NCBI GenBank assembly: GCA_026770575.1
Contig: MU657241.1
Span: forward strand, 84,923 to 133,876
DNA length: 48,954 nt
From: Pelagophyceae sp. CCMP2097
Lineage: Eukaryota; Sar; Pelagophyceae
Direction of reading: 5' to 3'
Of the stretch, positions 30,800 through 41,224 are shown piece after piece. Position 1 is the first letter of the stretch, and each line of letters opens with the position of its first letter. A program made the position numbers and the translations under genes. The notes beneath the pieces were generated by a model. That model made no database searches. It saw only the letters and a program-made list of their open reading frames with translations, and had not been told where the DNA came from.

Positions 30800-31797
30800 C
30801 GTTGATGGGACGCCCTTCCGCGTCGCGCGGCGCGCGCAGCCGCGAGCCGCGCCTCTTGCTCCGCGACCCCCGCCGCAGCGCACGCGCCGTACCCCTCGAC
30901 CACGGCGCGCTTGAAGAGGCAGCGCCTCGTGGTCGTCCTGCGGTAAACTATCGCCGTACTTAAAAGACACGCCGAGGTCCTGCGCCGCGGCGAGGCTCCA
31001 CCACCGCACGGCTTCGTCATGCGACTGCGCCACGCCCCTGCCAATGAAGAACGAAACGGCGAGATTGGACTGCGCTGAGGGGAATCCTTGCTCGGCTGCG
31101 CGCTGATACAACTGCACGGCAGCCTCGAAGTCCATCTCAACGCCCATTCCTCGAGCGTAGCAAGTCGCCAGATTATCCTGAGCCACGGCGTGTCCTTGCG
31201 CCGCCGCGAGCTCGTAGAGATGGACCGCCCGCTTAAAATTCTGCTCGAGTACAGAGTTGCCATCACGGTAACCGGTCCCGAGAGCGATCTGCGCCTCGGC
31301 GTTGCCCTTGTCCACGTGCTTCTGCAGCCAGCGCAGAAAATCGTCAAGCGACTTGGGGGCCGGTGCTCAGCAGAGCGGGCAGCGAGCGTCGTGCCGCTGG
31401 CACTTGGCGGAGCAGTCTTTGCAAATCCTCTTGCATCCAGGCAGATGGCGCACGTGCCGAGCCAGGACGGCGCGCCGTCGCTCGGCGCGCTGGCCTCTGC
31501 CGCCTCTGCCGCTCGAGCAGCCGATAAGCGCGCCTTGGAACCGTCCGCCAACAAGACGTCCTCGACGATGGCGGGCTCCTCCTTGGGCTTCTTCTCCGGC
31601 ATGAGTGCGTCGAGAAGCCGATCTTGGAAGTCGGCGGCCAGCAGCTTGCACTGCGCCTTGTGCCCGCGTTTCCAGTCGACGAGCTGGCACGCCTTGAAGC
31701 AATAATGCCTCGATTTGCACTTGGTGCAGTGCTTGCCGTCCGGCGCGGCGCAGACGCAGCAGGGCTTCGGGGCCGCGGCCGGCTGCGGGGCGGCCAT
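30800..31797 (-). pseudogene. Frameshifted MYND-Sel1 paralogue
   Basis: The ATG at 31797 starts MAAPQPAAAPKPCCVCAAPD and an intact MYND finger that follows the 27726 protein closely up to CAICLD. At that point about 43 nt present in the intact copy are missing, which shifts the frame and removes half of the RING-like module. In the shifted frame a TGA replaces the CGA of CPLCRAP. The Sel1 repeats are still readable (AEAQIALGTGYRDGNSVLEQ, AVAQDNLATCYARGMGVEMD), but a second shift near 30965-30985 disrupts the last one. At least three lesions make a functional full-length product unlikely. Confidence 0.85.
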
Positions 31798-32243
31798 CGC
31801 GCGCGTCGAATCCGCACGCGTCGCCCCCCCGGCGCGGCGCAGACGCAGCAGACGCAGCTGCAACGCGGTGCGTACAATTCATTGTCCGGGGCCGGGTGCG
31901 CGATCGCGGACACGCCGACCTTTGATGCCCGGATGATAAGCAATACCTCTCTCGTAGTTACTTTTGAAAACACAGGGCTCAGGCTCGGGCCGCGGCTAGC
32001 GGGGCGCTAGCCGCCTCGGAGGCCCGCTTGCCCTGCACCCGCTGTGTCGGATTTTGGCGATAAGGTCCTCTATTTGGAGGCGGCGCCTCTCATCCTGAGC
32101 GCTGCGGGCGGAGCGTTCCCCGACCGCGCCGCGTCGCGAGTCGACATTTGGAAATAGCGCGAAAGTGAGTAACATTTGGCCGCGTGGTCGCGGCGTCGCA
32201 AGAACTTTTTTGAGAACCAAACGCCCTTCTGGGCTGCCGGTCG
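31798..32243. other. Divergent spacer, no gene seen
   Basis: This lies between the start of the MYND pseudogene and the start of VIP1. The first ~55 bp repeat the GGCGCGGCGCAGACGCAGCA unit found in the MYND coding region, suggesting a small local duplication. The rest has no recognisable coding sequence. Confidence 0.5.
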
Positions 32244-35200
32244 ATGCGCGCTCGGAGCGTGTCTCCCGTGGGCCGGGAGCCGGTTGCGCGCCTCGGCGGC
32301 AAGCTGGACGGGCTTGCGATAGGAAGTATTTCCGAAAACTCTCTCGGTCTGCCGACGACGCAGCGAATCCTGCGCTTGGGTGTGTGCGCAATGGAGAAAA
32401 AGGCAAAGTCCAAGCCGATGAAGGAGATCCTCCGGCGGCTCCCGCATAACGCCTTTGAGATCCTCACTTTCCAAGAAGACTTGATCCTCCACGCTCCCGT
32501 CGAGGACTGGCCTATAGTCGACGTCTTAATAGCCTTCCACTCGACGGGATACCCGCTGCACAAGGCCATGGCCTACGTCGCTCTACGGAACCCGTTCGTC
32601 GTCAACGACCTGAAGCGTCAGGCTTTACTAAGGGACCGCAGGCACGTCTACGAGACGCTGGAAAAAGCTGGTATACCAACTCCTAGATACGCGGCCATCT
32701 CGCGCGACGGCGGCACGCCCGGTTCGCCCGCGGCATCCGACGCCGTCGAGCAAACTCTTGAAGAGTTTGACGACTACATCATCGTCAACGGCACGCGCAT
32801 GGAAAAGCCGTTCGTGGAAAAACCCGCGCGGAGGCGGCGTCCGAAACGACGCTTTCGTGGAGACGCCGAGTGCATGTTTTCATGGAGACGCCGAGTGCCC
32901 GACAGAAGATGAAAGAGACGATGATCAGAATTCCTCTCTCAGATGGGCATTCCTCTCTCAGAATCCCGTGTCGATAGGTGGACGCGGACGACCACAACAT
33001 CCACATCTACTACCCGATGTCCGCCGGCGGCGGCTCGAAAAGGCTCTTCCGCAAAGTCGCCGACAAGTCTTCCAGTTATCACGCGGAAGCGAATTTGGTT
33101 CGAAGGGACGGCTCTTTTCTCTACGAGGAATTTGTAGACACGCAGGGCACCGACGTCAAGGTGTATGCAGTCGGGCCTTATTACGGCCACGCGGAAGCGC
33201 GCAAGTCGCCCGCGCTGGACGGAATCGTGCTTCGCGGCGAAGACGGCACGGAGGTCCGGTACCCGGTGATTTTGAGCTGGATCGAAAAGGACATTGCTTT
33301 TAAGATTTATCACGCCTTCCGTCAAACCGTCTGCGGCTTTGACATTTTAAGGGCGCACGACGGCAAGTGCCTCGTCTGCGACGTCAACGGCTGGTCCTTT
33401 GTCAAGAAATCGAGGAAGTACTACGACGACTGCGCGGCTTTGCTTTCAGAGTTGATGCAGCGCTTGCACCACCGCGGCGGCCTCGGCGGCCCTCTCAAGG
33501 CGTACTTGAAGGCGCCGCAGCACTTCGGCCACGCCGTTGCACCGCCGCCGCCGCCGCCGGAGCCGGAGCAGGTACCGACGCAGTCAAAGTCGCAGTCGAC
33601 GCCCGCCGCCAACGCTGGTTCCATGGACCGCGCCACGGCGCTGCGTTTAGAGGCCGCCGGCGCGGCCATGCTGGACAACCGCCACACGGTGGGCCACACG
33701 ACGCCGACGCGCGTGCGCTTGGGTTTGAAGACTTCAATCTTCGACGAGTCGCCCGTTTTACGGCACCACAAGACGGTCGCCCCACCGCAGCCTCCGCCGC
33801 AGCCGCGGCCAGAGCCGCAGCGCGAGCTGCGGAGCGTCATCGCCGTGGTGCGGCACGGCGACCGCACGCCGAAGCGCAAGCTGAAAGTCGCGACGAGGGA
33901 CGCGAGGCTCTGCGCATTCCACTCTCTCCACTCACCGTTTTCTGACAAAGAGGCTCGGATCCGAGAGTCCAACGACCTGCGTTCCTTCGCCGAGGCTCTC
34001 CGCGGCGTCGTCGACGGGACGGAGGACGGGCCGCACAGGAAAGATTTGGCGGCGCTGTGCGACGTTTTGGAATTCCACGTCGGCGTCTCCTCAAATTCCT
34101 TTTCCGCAGCCCTCTTCAGCGGCATCAAGCTCCAACTCAAGCCCACGGCGTGGGCGGCCAAGGCCGACGACGGCGACCCTGCTGCGAGCGGCGACGCCTC
34201 GCCGGCGGCGTCTCCACCCGTGCTCCAGCCGCACCTCAACCAACGCCCCGCCGCCGCGCGCGCCGCCGCCGACCGCACGCTGGTCTTCACGGCGTGCGCG
34301 CCCGCGGCGCCGGGCGACGACGACGACAACACCGCCTCTGAGCGCGTGCCTCTCCAAGTCGTTTTAGTGCTCAAGTGGGGCGGCCCCTCACCGCGTCCGC
34401 GTTGGAAAGACCGTCGCAGAGTGACCACGGAATCGCGAGAGGGAGCAGAGGCGCGTGCGAGGAAGCAGAGGCTCGCGATGCATGCACGAGGTGGAAGTGG
34501 CCGTCTGAAATGTGGGTTCTGCACGAAACGCCTCGCCCTAGGGATGCTCACAGAGCTCGGCGTGCAGCACTCTACGACGCTGGGCGAGCACTTCCGGCAC
34601 TCTATGTACCCGCAGTCTGCCGACGGCGCCGGGCTCTTAAGGCTGCACGCCACGTTCCGCCACGACCTCAAGATCCGCACGTCCGACGAGGGCCGCGTGA
34701 TGAAGACGGGCGCCGCGTTCACAAAGGGTTTGCTGGAGCTCGAGGGTGACATTTCTCCGATTCTGGTGTCGCTGATCCACCGCGGCCGGTCCGACGTCAA
34801 CATGCTGGACCGAGCGGGCAACCACGAGGCGCAAGAGCTTTTGTCTCGGGCCAAGTCGCACGTCGAGCGGACGTTCCAGACGGACGTCGACCTCGACGAC
34901 GCCACCATCGGGCTCATCGCGCCCGACGGGCCTGCCTCTGTCATTTCGGCTTTGAGATCGCTGGGCAACCCCCGCACCGCTTTAGATCAACTCTACGACC
35001 TCGTCGACAGCCTCGTCGAGGCCGTGTCCTTTGCGGATTATCCGCCGGAAATGTCGCTGTACATGGGCGAGTCGTGCGAGGTGTGGTTGGACAGTTGGAA
35101 AGACGTGCGCAAGGAACTGCGACGGACGGCGAAAAAGGAGAAGAAGTACAAGGACACAAAGAAAGAGCCACCCGCGCCGGAAAAGGCGGATCCGCCCGCG

Positions 35201-36220
35201 GCAGAGGCGGCGCCCGGCGCGGTTTATGACTTGTCCAAGATTCCGGAGATTTTTGACAAGGTCAGGTTCGACGCGCAGCACAACGCTTCTCGACTGCGCC
35301 TCTCCACCGTCTTCCCGCGCTTCGGCGACCTCGTCCAGCACGCTCGTTTGTTATCAAGGGCGGTGACGCCCTTGGAGTACGGGGCGTCTGCGGATGAGAG
35401 AAGGCAGGCGGCGTGGCGGATTTCTGCGCCCCTCTTGGACAAGATTCGATTCGACCTCCGCAGCGGCCGCGGCGCCTCGGGCCCGGCGTCCGGCCTGCAC
35501 TTTCAGCTCGACGACGACCCGAAGCACTTGCACGAGCACGAGATCAAAACGGCGTGGCGGGCTGTTCGGACGCGACTGTACTTCACGTCAGAATCTCATT
35601 TACACGCTTTGCTCACTGCTTTGCGACTCCCTTATAAGTGCACCACCGCGCCGCCGGGCTTGGCGCCCAGCGCGCCGGTGGCCAACGCCTCGCCCGTGGA
35701 CCGCGAGGGCCAGGCTTGGCTCTCGCAGATACCAGAGTTGTCCTATCTGAGCCACCTCGTCTTCCGCTTGTGGGAAGACTTGGCAGTCGACGAGACGCAC
35801 CCGGAGCGCTACATGGTGGAAATCTCATTTTGTCCTGGAACGGCGTTCGACGCCACCGCGCCACCGCCGCCGGCGCCGTCGGACGGCGAGCGTACGCCGG
35901 AGTCGCCCGCGTCGCCGCGAAAGGTCGAAGCCGGCGCGGCAGAGGCCGGCAAGTCCAAAGACAAGAGCGCCAAGCCTCGGCACTGCGAGCCGAGGCCGAC
36001 TTCGCTCGAGTCGCCGACTTTGCCCTTGGAGCAGTTTGCATACGTCTCTTCCGAGAGCCTTGAGTCATACTTCGACGTGCTTCCCAAGAGCACGTCGCGC
36101 GCCTTCCTCGACGCCGCCGCGGACAAGTACGACGGCCTCGCCTCGTCGTTGGAAGCCGTCGCAGAGGAACAGCGCACAAGGCGACAATGCGCGCAGCAAG
36201 GCGCCGACGTCGCGACTTAA
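32244..36220 (+). CDS. VIP1: VIP1/PPIP5K inositol pyrophosphate kinase-phosphatase
   Basis: This is a bifunctional enzyme that phosphorylates IP6/IP7 at the 1-position, carrying an ATP-grasp kinase and a histidine-acid-phosphatase-like domain. The N-terminus has LRLGVCAMEKKAKSKPMKEI, LHAPVEDWPIVDVLIAFHST, LRNPFVVNDLKRQALLRDRR, RMEKPFVEKP joined to VDADDHNIHIYYPMSAGGGS, and VCGFDILRAHDGKCLVCDVN. The phosphatase part has VVRHGDRTPKRKLK, VLVLKWGG, GEHFRHSMYP, YFTSESHLHALLTALRLPY and LSYLSHLVFRLWEDL. Length is about 1,200 residues. Introns at 32826-32977 and 34383-34541 both appear to use GC donors (CCC|GCGCGG and GCG|GCCCCT) if the family residues are to be kept. The second is 159 nt, in frame, and could be retained. 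The start at 32244 is the first ATG in frame. Confidence 0.9.
32826..32977 (+). repeat. VIP1 intron built of paired short duplications
   Basis: Within 152 nt two different units occur twice in tandem: TGGAGACGCCGAGTGC (about 32859 and 32883) and CATTCCTCTCTCAGA or ATTCCTCTCTCAGA (about 32929 and 32949). The intron ends GATAG before GTGGACGCG. Confidence 0.7.
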
Positions 36221-37100
36221 AAACACAATCGTCCACACTCTTGCTTTGAAAAGACCGCGGGGCCGCGCGCGGCGCGGCGCACAGTGGGATGCCGGGCTCT
36301 TTGGAAGCGCCGAGTGGGAAGCTCCCCTCTCAAGAGGCTTTGAATAAAGACTGAGTTCGAATGAGACCGGCTCCATCGCGTTTGCCTCTCGTGCGCCGCC
36401 GACGATGGCGCAGCGAAGGACCGAGGGAGGCTGGTCCGGGAGTTTGCGCGCCGCGCCAAGGCGCCAAGCCGCGCGCCGTCGCTTTCTTGCGAGGCTATAA
36501 GCGGCGTCGGCTCGAGGCGGCGTCGGCTCGAGGCGGCGTCGGCTCGATGCGACGTCGGACGTCGGCTCGCGTTAGTCCGGGTCATCAAGTCGGGGAGACG
36601 GTGTCTCTTATATCACAACAGGGGTGGCGTCGAGTGGCTAGACGATGTGTGTTTTGCGTCGGCTCGTCGACGTCGTTTCGCTCTTCTTCGGCGCCTTCGA
36701 CTCGCAAGAGGCGCCGCAGACGACCAGCGTCCAGAAGAGGAAGATCAAGACCGTCGATAACGGCGACACGGGCTGCCTGCGAGCGTCGAGTCACAGTTCG
36801 GTCGTCCGCCGAGGCAGACGCACCTCTGCCAAGTCCGCTGCAGCAGCTCCAGCGTACTCTCCATGGCGCCGGGCGTCCGGCAAAGGCCGGGCCCGCGACG
36901 AGGCGAGGCGCGTCCGGGCCGTCCGAACAGGTCAGAGTCGGGTTCGACGCGACGTCGACCGTGAGAAATTGATGAGAAATTGATGAGACAGCCGTTTTCA
37001 GCGATTCCCAGAGCCTCGCACTTTGGTCTCGACGACGACGCAGGCATGCGCCGCAGGGCCCGCACGCCTTTGTGTAGACAACACATCTGCACAGTTTACC
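36221..37100. other. Spacer or unrecognised gene region
   Basis: Several open frames exist on both strands. None shows a known motif. A plus-strand frame starting near 36645 (MCVLRRLVDVVSLFFGAFDS) and one near 36980-37330 (FLEWTPRNEAWQLLLIGDVL) are possible exons, but the latter overlaps the minus-strand gene ending near 37102. A tandem GGCTCGAGGCGGCGTC repeat occupies about 36505-36560. I cannot settle what is expressed here. Confidence 0.35.
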
Positions 37101-37101
37101 G

Positions 37102-38344
37102 TCAGTCCAAGGTCAACGCAAAGGTCCCCGCGGACACCGAGGCGATAAGCTTCTTGGAGTGGACGCCGCGCAACGAGGCGTGGCAGCTCTTGCTCATTGG
37201 GGACGTATTGGGAGTGACTTTCAGTGGCTTCATCGTCGAAGCCCACGACGCCGAGTTCCGCAGCGTAGACGTCGACGGCTCGTCGCGCGCGAAGCTAAGC
37301 GCAGGCGTGCGGCGCCGGCCAGACGACTGACGTGGTTCCGCGCCCGCGGACGGGAAGGACGGCCGCGGACGGAAAGGCAAGGCTTCCGAAACGCACAAGT
37401 CGGGGTTAAACTTGACAAACGGCTCCTTGATGTTCAGCGGCGCGCTGGCTCGGCGGCCTACGCTCGACGCTCGAAGCGCGAAGATTCGGCATCAGACGTA
37501 CCGTCGACGGTGTGCGTGGTGTTGGTCGCGGGCGCCGTGTTCAATCGGAGGCGCAGGCCCTTCCACTTGCGCTGGTCCACCGTCCGCCAGACGGGTTCGT
37601 TCACTTCTAAGGTGCCCGCCCATTGGCCCGCGTCTGCGATGGTAAGGGACTCTAAATGGGAGTTGACCCTTTCCATTTCGTTCTTCGCTTCGAACCGCAA
37701 AGGCGGCCCCAACTCCAAAGAGCGCTCGCGCGCCCTTAAAAAATAGCCGGGCGCCTCGTACGTTTGCTGCCGCACGCGGCCGCGCGACGTGGCGATGTCG
37801 TGGAGGGAGGCGGTGCCCAGCCGCGGCTCGAGGGCGTTGACAGGTTCACGTCGGTTTTCCAACTTGGCCGTCCGCGCGCGGTCCAGGGCGCCGCCGCCGC
37901 CGTACACCGCGCGAGGCACGTAGCGCAGCGAAGAGACGGTCTGCGGGCCGACCTCTCTGGAAGGCGATCGGTCGCGGAACGTGTGGTAGTGCACGCGCCC
38001 GGGCGGGTCCACCTGCTGCCGCAGGCTGCTGCTCGTCTCCGGCGCAAACGTCGCCGCCTCGATGAGGTCCTAGAGACGAACCGGTGCGCGTTGCACTCCG
38101 AGGCGCATCGGCAGCACCTCTCGCCGCTGCTGGCCCGACGACATCATCTCCGCATGAGTCTTCCCATAAACCTGCAACAAGTGGTGGTCGCGCCGCGCGC
38201 CGTCGGCGGGCTTGGCGTGCCGCCGCTCGATGGCCTCTTGAGATCGCTTCGCCTGCGCCTCGGCATATACATGGGCCATAGATGCGGATCCGCCATCGAA
38301 GCGCTTACCTGCTCCTGCTGGTTGCGCAGCCCCAAAGAGTACAT
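37102..38344 (-). CDS. Unrecognised multi-exon protein
   Basis: No family is recognised. The best model starts at 38344 (MYSLGLRNQQEQ), uses a GTAAGC donor to CAG, then AKRSQEAIERRHAKPADGAR. A 48-nt GTGCTG...CTAG intron removes an in-frame TAG at 38070-38072 and leads to DLIEAATFAPETSSSLRQQV and DPPGRVHYHTFRDRSP. A long basic/acidic exon with VGPQTVSSLRYVPRAVYGGG and FEAKNEMERVNSHLESLTIA follows. A GTACGT...GTAG intron leads to APLNIKEPFVKFNPDLCVSE. The C-terminus is unclear. It is arginine-rich without membrane segments. It is divergent from the gene at 38480 with 135 bp between starts. Confidence 0.5.
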
Positions 38345-38479
38345 CGCCGGACGCCAATCGCTCGCGCCGTCGCGCCGACTGCTCGGCGCTGGCAACTTCT
38401 TAGAGCCGTTAATTTTCGGCGACGAGCCTCGAGCGCGCCTTTAATAAGCGCCTTAAGCTTCGGGCCGCGAGCTCCGCCC

Positions 38480-39740
38480 ATGTCGCAAAAGGAGCTGGAG
38501 CTGCGCCGGCGCGCTTTGGAGGCGTGTCAGTGCGCGTTGGGCGAGGTGAACTTGTTTGCCAACGTTTTGACGCTGACGCAGGGCTCGGGCCTCGTCGAGC
38601 TCTGCTACGCATCAGCAGAGCCTGGAAAACACAAGGACGACCGCCAGGCGACGCTGGCGCACAAAAAAACGCAGCTCAAAGAAGCCGTCGAGACGCTGCG
38701 AAACGGCGCGGAGCGGCTGCGGCGCGGTGCGGCGGTCCGCCGCGCCGCAATCGATTCGCTCGTCGATTTACGACCGCGAAGTCTGCTGACGACTTTACGG
38801 GGCGGCCCAGCGCGGCCGCTGCGTTTTGACGACGGCCTGGTGCTGGACACGGCGCTGACGCATCTGGCGCAGACGCGGCCTTTCAGGCACGAGGCCGTAC
38901 AATTCCAACTCCGAAAGGGCGCAAACGCCGTTTCCGCGGCGCGCCTCGACGCCTGCTCCAAGCACACGGACGAAAGCTCCAAGGCCGCGCTCGCTTTATT
39001 GTCTGCGGGCCTCTTTGCGCACTGCAAAGGCGAGGCCTGCGCCGAAGCTCGCACGAACTGGCCCTCCGCCGCGCCAGAGGCGCCGCTGGCGCTGCTCCAG
39101 ATCGACGAGGCCACCGTGGCCGTGCGCGTCGATTCTGAACATGTCCTGGTGATCTCGCGGCAGACTTCGACGCAGGCCGTGGCGTCAGCGCCGTCGTCGG
39201 CGCCGCTTGAAACGGCCCTCTTCGGTGCCGCAACCACGCTCTACGACTACGGCCTGCGCGGCGGCGAGGCGCCGCAGGTCCTGCCGCACGTCGTCGCGTT
39301 TTTGCGGCACGCGCTCGCGCGGGACGAGCTCGTGGACATTCTGGCTGAGGTGCGTCTCTTTCATATTCGTGCTTCGCCATCGCTGCGCCGACCGGCACCG
39401 ACCAGGTCGAGGAAGCCGCCCGCCCCGTCGCGTTTTCGGTCAAGTGGCTCGCCTACCCCTGCGGTGCGCCTGCGCCTCTTGAGGGTGGCGACGTGATGCC
39501 TCACTCGTAGGCTTTTCCATCACTTCAGAGGCGATGCGGTCCGTGCTGCTCCTGCAGGACTTTTCTTCAACACCGGCGACGCTGCTGGAGATCACCGTCG
39601 ACGGCTGCGCGAATGCGCACCTTTGCGCGCCGGGGCTTGAAGCGCTGCAGACGCCGTTGGACGCGTCACGGCGGAGGCCTCTCGTCGAATCCATCTCCTG
39701 CTTTCTCAAGCGCAATACAAAGGTAAATGCAAACGCTTGA
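38480..39740 (+). CDS. Unrecognised helical protein (possible Mediator-like subunit)
   Basis: The ATG at 38480 gives MSQKELELRRRALEACQCAL. The protein is helical and alanine-rich, with coiled-coil-like KKTQLKEAVETLRNGAERLR and LFGAATTLYDYGLRGGEAPQ. One intron near 39350-39533 (GTGCGT donor, AG acceptor before GCGATGCGG) leads to SVLLLQDFSSTPATLLEITV and the stop at 39740. The arrangement of an N-terminal helical hairpin and a long C-terminal region faintly recalls Mediator subunit 17, but this is a weak impression and I give no symbol. It ends about 315 bp before histone H1. Confidence 0.55.
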
Positions 39741-40054
39741 GCCTGACCACGAGGTGGTTGGAACGAGGTCGGAACCTGCGTTGGGCCTGTGGCAGAAGGT
39801 TCTTGAAATTTTTCGGGAATAGATTCTGGAAATTCATTCTGGAAGTTCGAATTCTCATAGCCTCAAGTGTCAGTGCGATCTGGCCCGAGGCGCTTCCCCG
39901 CGCCCACGAACCGCGCGGGGGACCGCGGGGGTTCGCAGTGGACTCGATGGTCTCTTTTCCGGGGAGATCGGGGCCGCGCATACCCTCGACTTTGCCTCGT
40001 TTTCACTGGCACTCTGTTTGGCCATTCGTGGCACCTGTTTGGCCATTCGTAGGT

Positions 40055-40759
40055 ATGCCCATGACGTACTTTGAGATCATCGAGACGGCGCTGACGCAGA
40101 CGGCGAGCCGCAAGGGCTGCTCCTTGATCCAACTCAAGAAATTCATGAACGAGACTCGCCCAGAAGCGAAAGACTTTCACCTGTCTGAAATCGCCGCGTC
40201 TACAATTGTATCGATATCGGGGGGTCCCGCGTCGCACCATGCGCCCTAGGCGCCGCGCGCTGAAGTCTGGCGTGGCGAGCGCGAAGCTGGTGCAGCACAA
40301 AGGCCACTACGTACTTCCTGGACAGCGCAAGGCAGAGCACCGCGCCGCACAGCGCATGAACCCGCGCCCGAGCCATGCTCCAGAGTATTTCGCGGCAGCA
40401 GAGGGCGCTTCGGGGCATCGATCACAAGCCGCGGTCCGCGAGTGCGCGTCGTATACTTTTGGACGCTAGGCAAGGACGCCACGCAGACCAAGTCCAAGGC
40501 GCCCGTGCGCAAGAAGACGGTGGTGAAGAAGTCGCGGCAGGCCGGGATCGTCAAGGCGCCAAAGGCGCTGAAGAAGACCGTGCCCAGGAAGGCGCGCGCC
40601 GTGTCGCCGACGACTGCGCCCAAGCGCCACAAGCCGCGGGTGGGCCTCGACAAGCCCAAGCGCGTCCCTGCCAAGGCCGCCAAGAAGCCCGCCGCGCCGC
40701 GCGCTGCCCCGCGCAGCGCGCGCGTCCAAGGCCTCAAGAAGGCGGCGGCCGCCGACTAG
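40055..40759 (+). CDS. Linker histone H1
   Basis: Linker histone binds nucleosomes at the dyad and compacts chromatin. The globular winged-helix domain is visible across two exons: MPMTYFEIIETALTQTASRK, then GCSLIQLKKFMNETRPEAKD, HLSEIAA joined to RRALKSGVASAKLVQHKGHY. The basic tail is lysine-, alanine- and proline-rich (KKTVVKKSRQAGIVKAPKAL, KPKRVPAKAAKKPAAPRAAP). The intron at 40198-40249 (GTCTAC donor, CTAG acceptor) gives EIAA|RRALKSG exactly. The second intron is about 40310-40487, GTACTT to CAG. An ATG at 40061 is an alternative start two codons on. Just upstream, GTTTGGCCATTCGT is tandemly repeated. Confidence 0.85.
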
Positions 40760-41224
40760 GCGGCCCACAGACCCGCCCGGAAAACGTCCGCCCGCCGCCA
40801 ACGCAGGCCTTGAAGGCCGAGACCCGACGGGGGTCGGCGGCATAACGGACTCGCATGAGATCGCGGATTGGCACGTCAGCTGCGCAGCTCCCGGGCCCAA
40901 GACTGCGAGCGGGCCCCGGGGCCGCGCCCGCTGCGGCGCCGTAGCGTGCGCGGAGGGCGACGCCAGGGATCGGCTGGACGGACGTGACGCGTCGGGGTGC
41001 ACCGGTGCTGGGGTATCGCCCCCGGTCCGACCGGAGATGACTGTGGTCCAGTGCACTAGTGTTAACTAGTATAGTAGTGTCACGGTCAGTCACGGTGGAG
41101 AGCTCCGACGCTCCGCGTGCGTTCAAGATCTTTCCAGTTTGGCGATTTCCGCTCCGCGTCCGAGGCTCGCTTGTCTCGCTCGAGGCCCTTGCAGCGCTCC
41201 CGCTTCGTGTTGTGGTCGGTCTCC
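40760..41224. other. Spacer, no gene seen
   Basis: This is the spacer between histone H1 and NAA25. It contains CACTAGTGTTAACTAGTATA near 41056, a small imperfect palindrome, and a repeated GTCACGGT at about 41080-41096. No coding motif is recognised. Confidence 0.5.

Noticed and set aside
33421..34977. A 518-residue open frame on the minus strand opposite VIP1
   Set aside because: It mirrors the VIP1 coding frame; its composition is Ser/Arg-rich antisense of GC-rich codons and it has no recognisable domain.
36980..37330. A plus-strand open frame with plausible protein-like sequence (FLEWTPRNEAWQLLLIGDVL)
   Set aside because: It overlaps the minus-strand gene model, lacks a known domain and has no supporting exon structure; left as unresolved rather than called.
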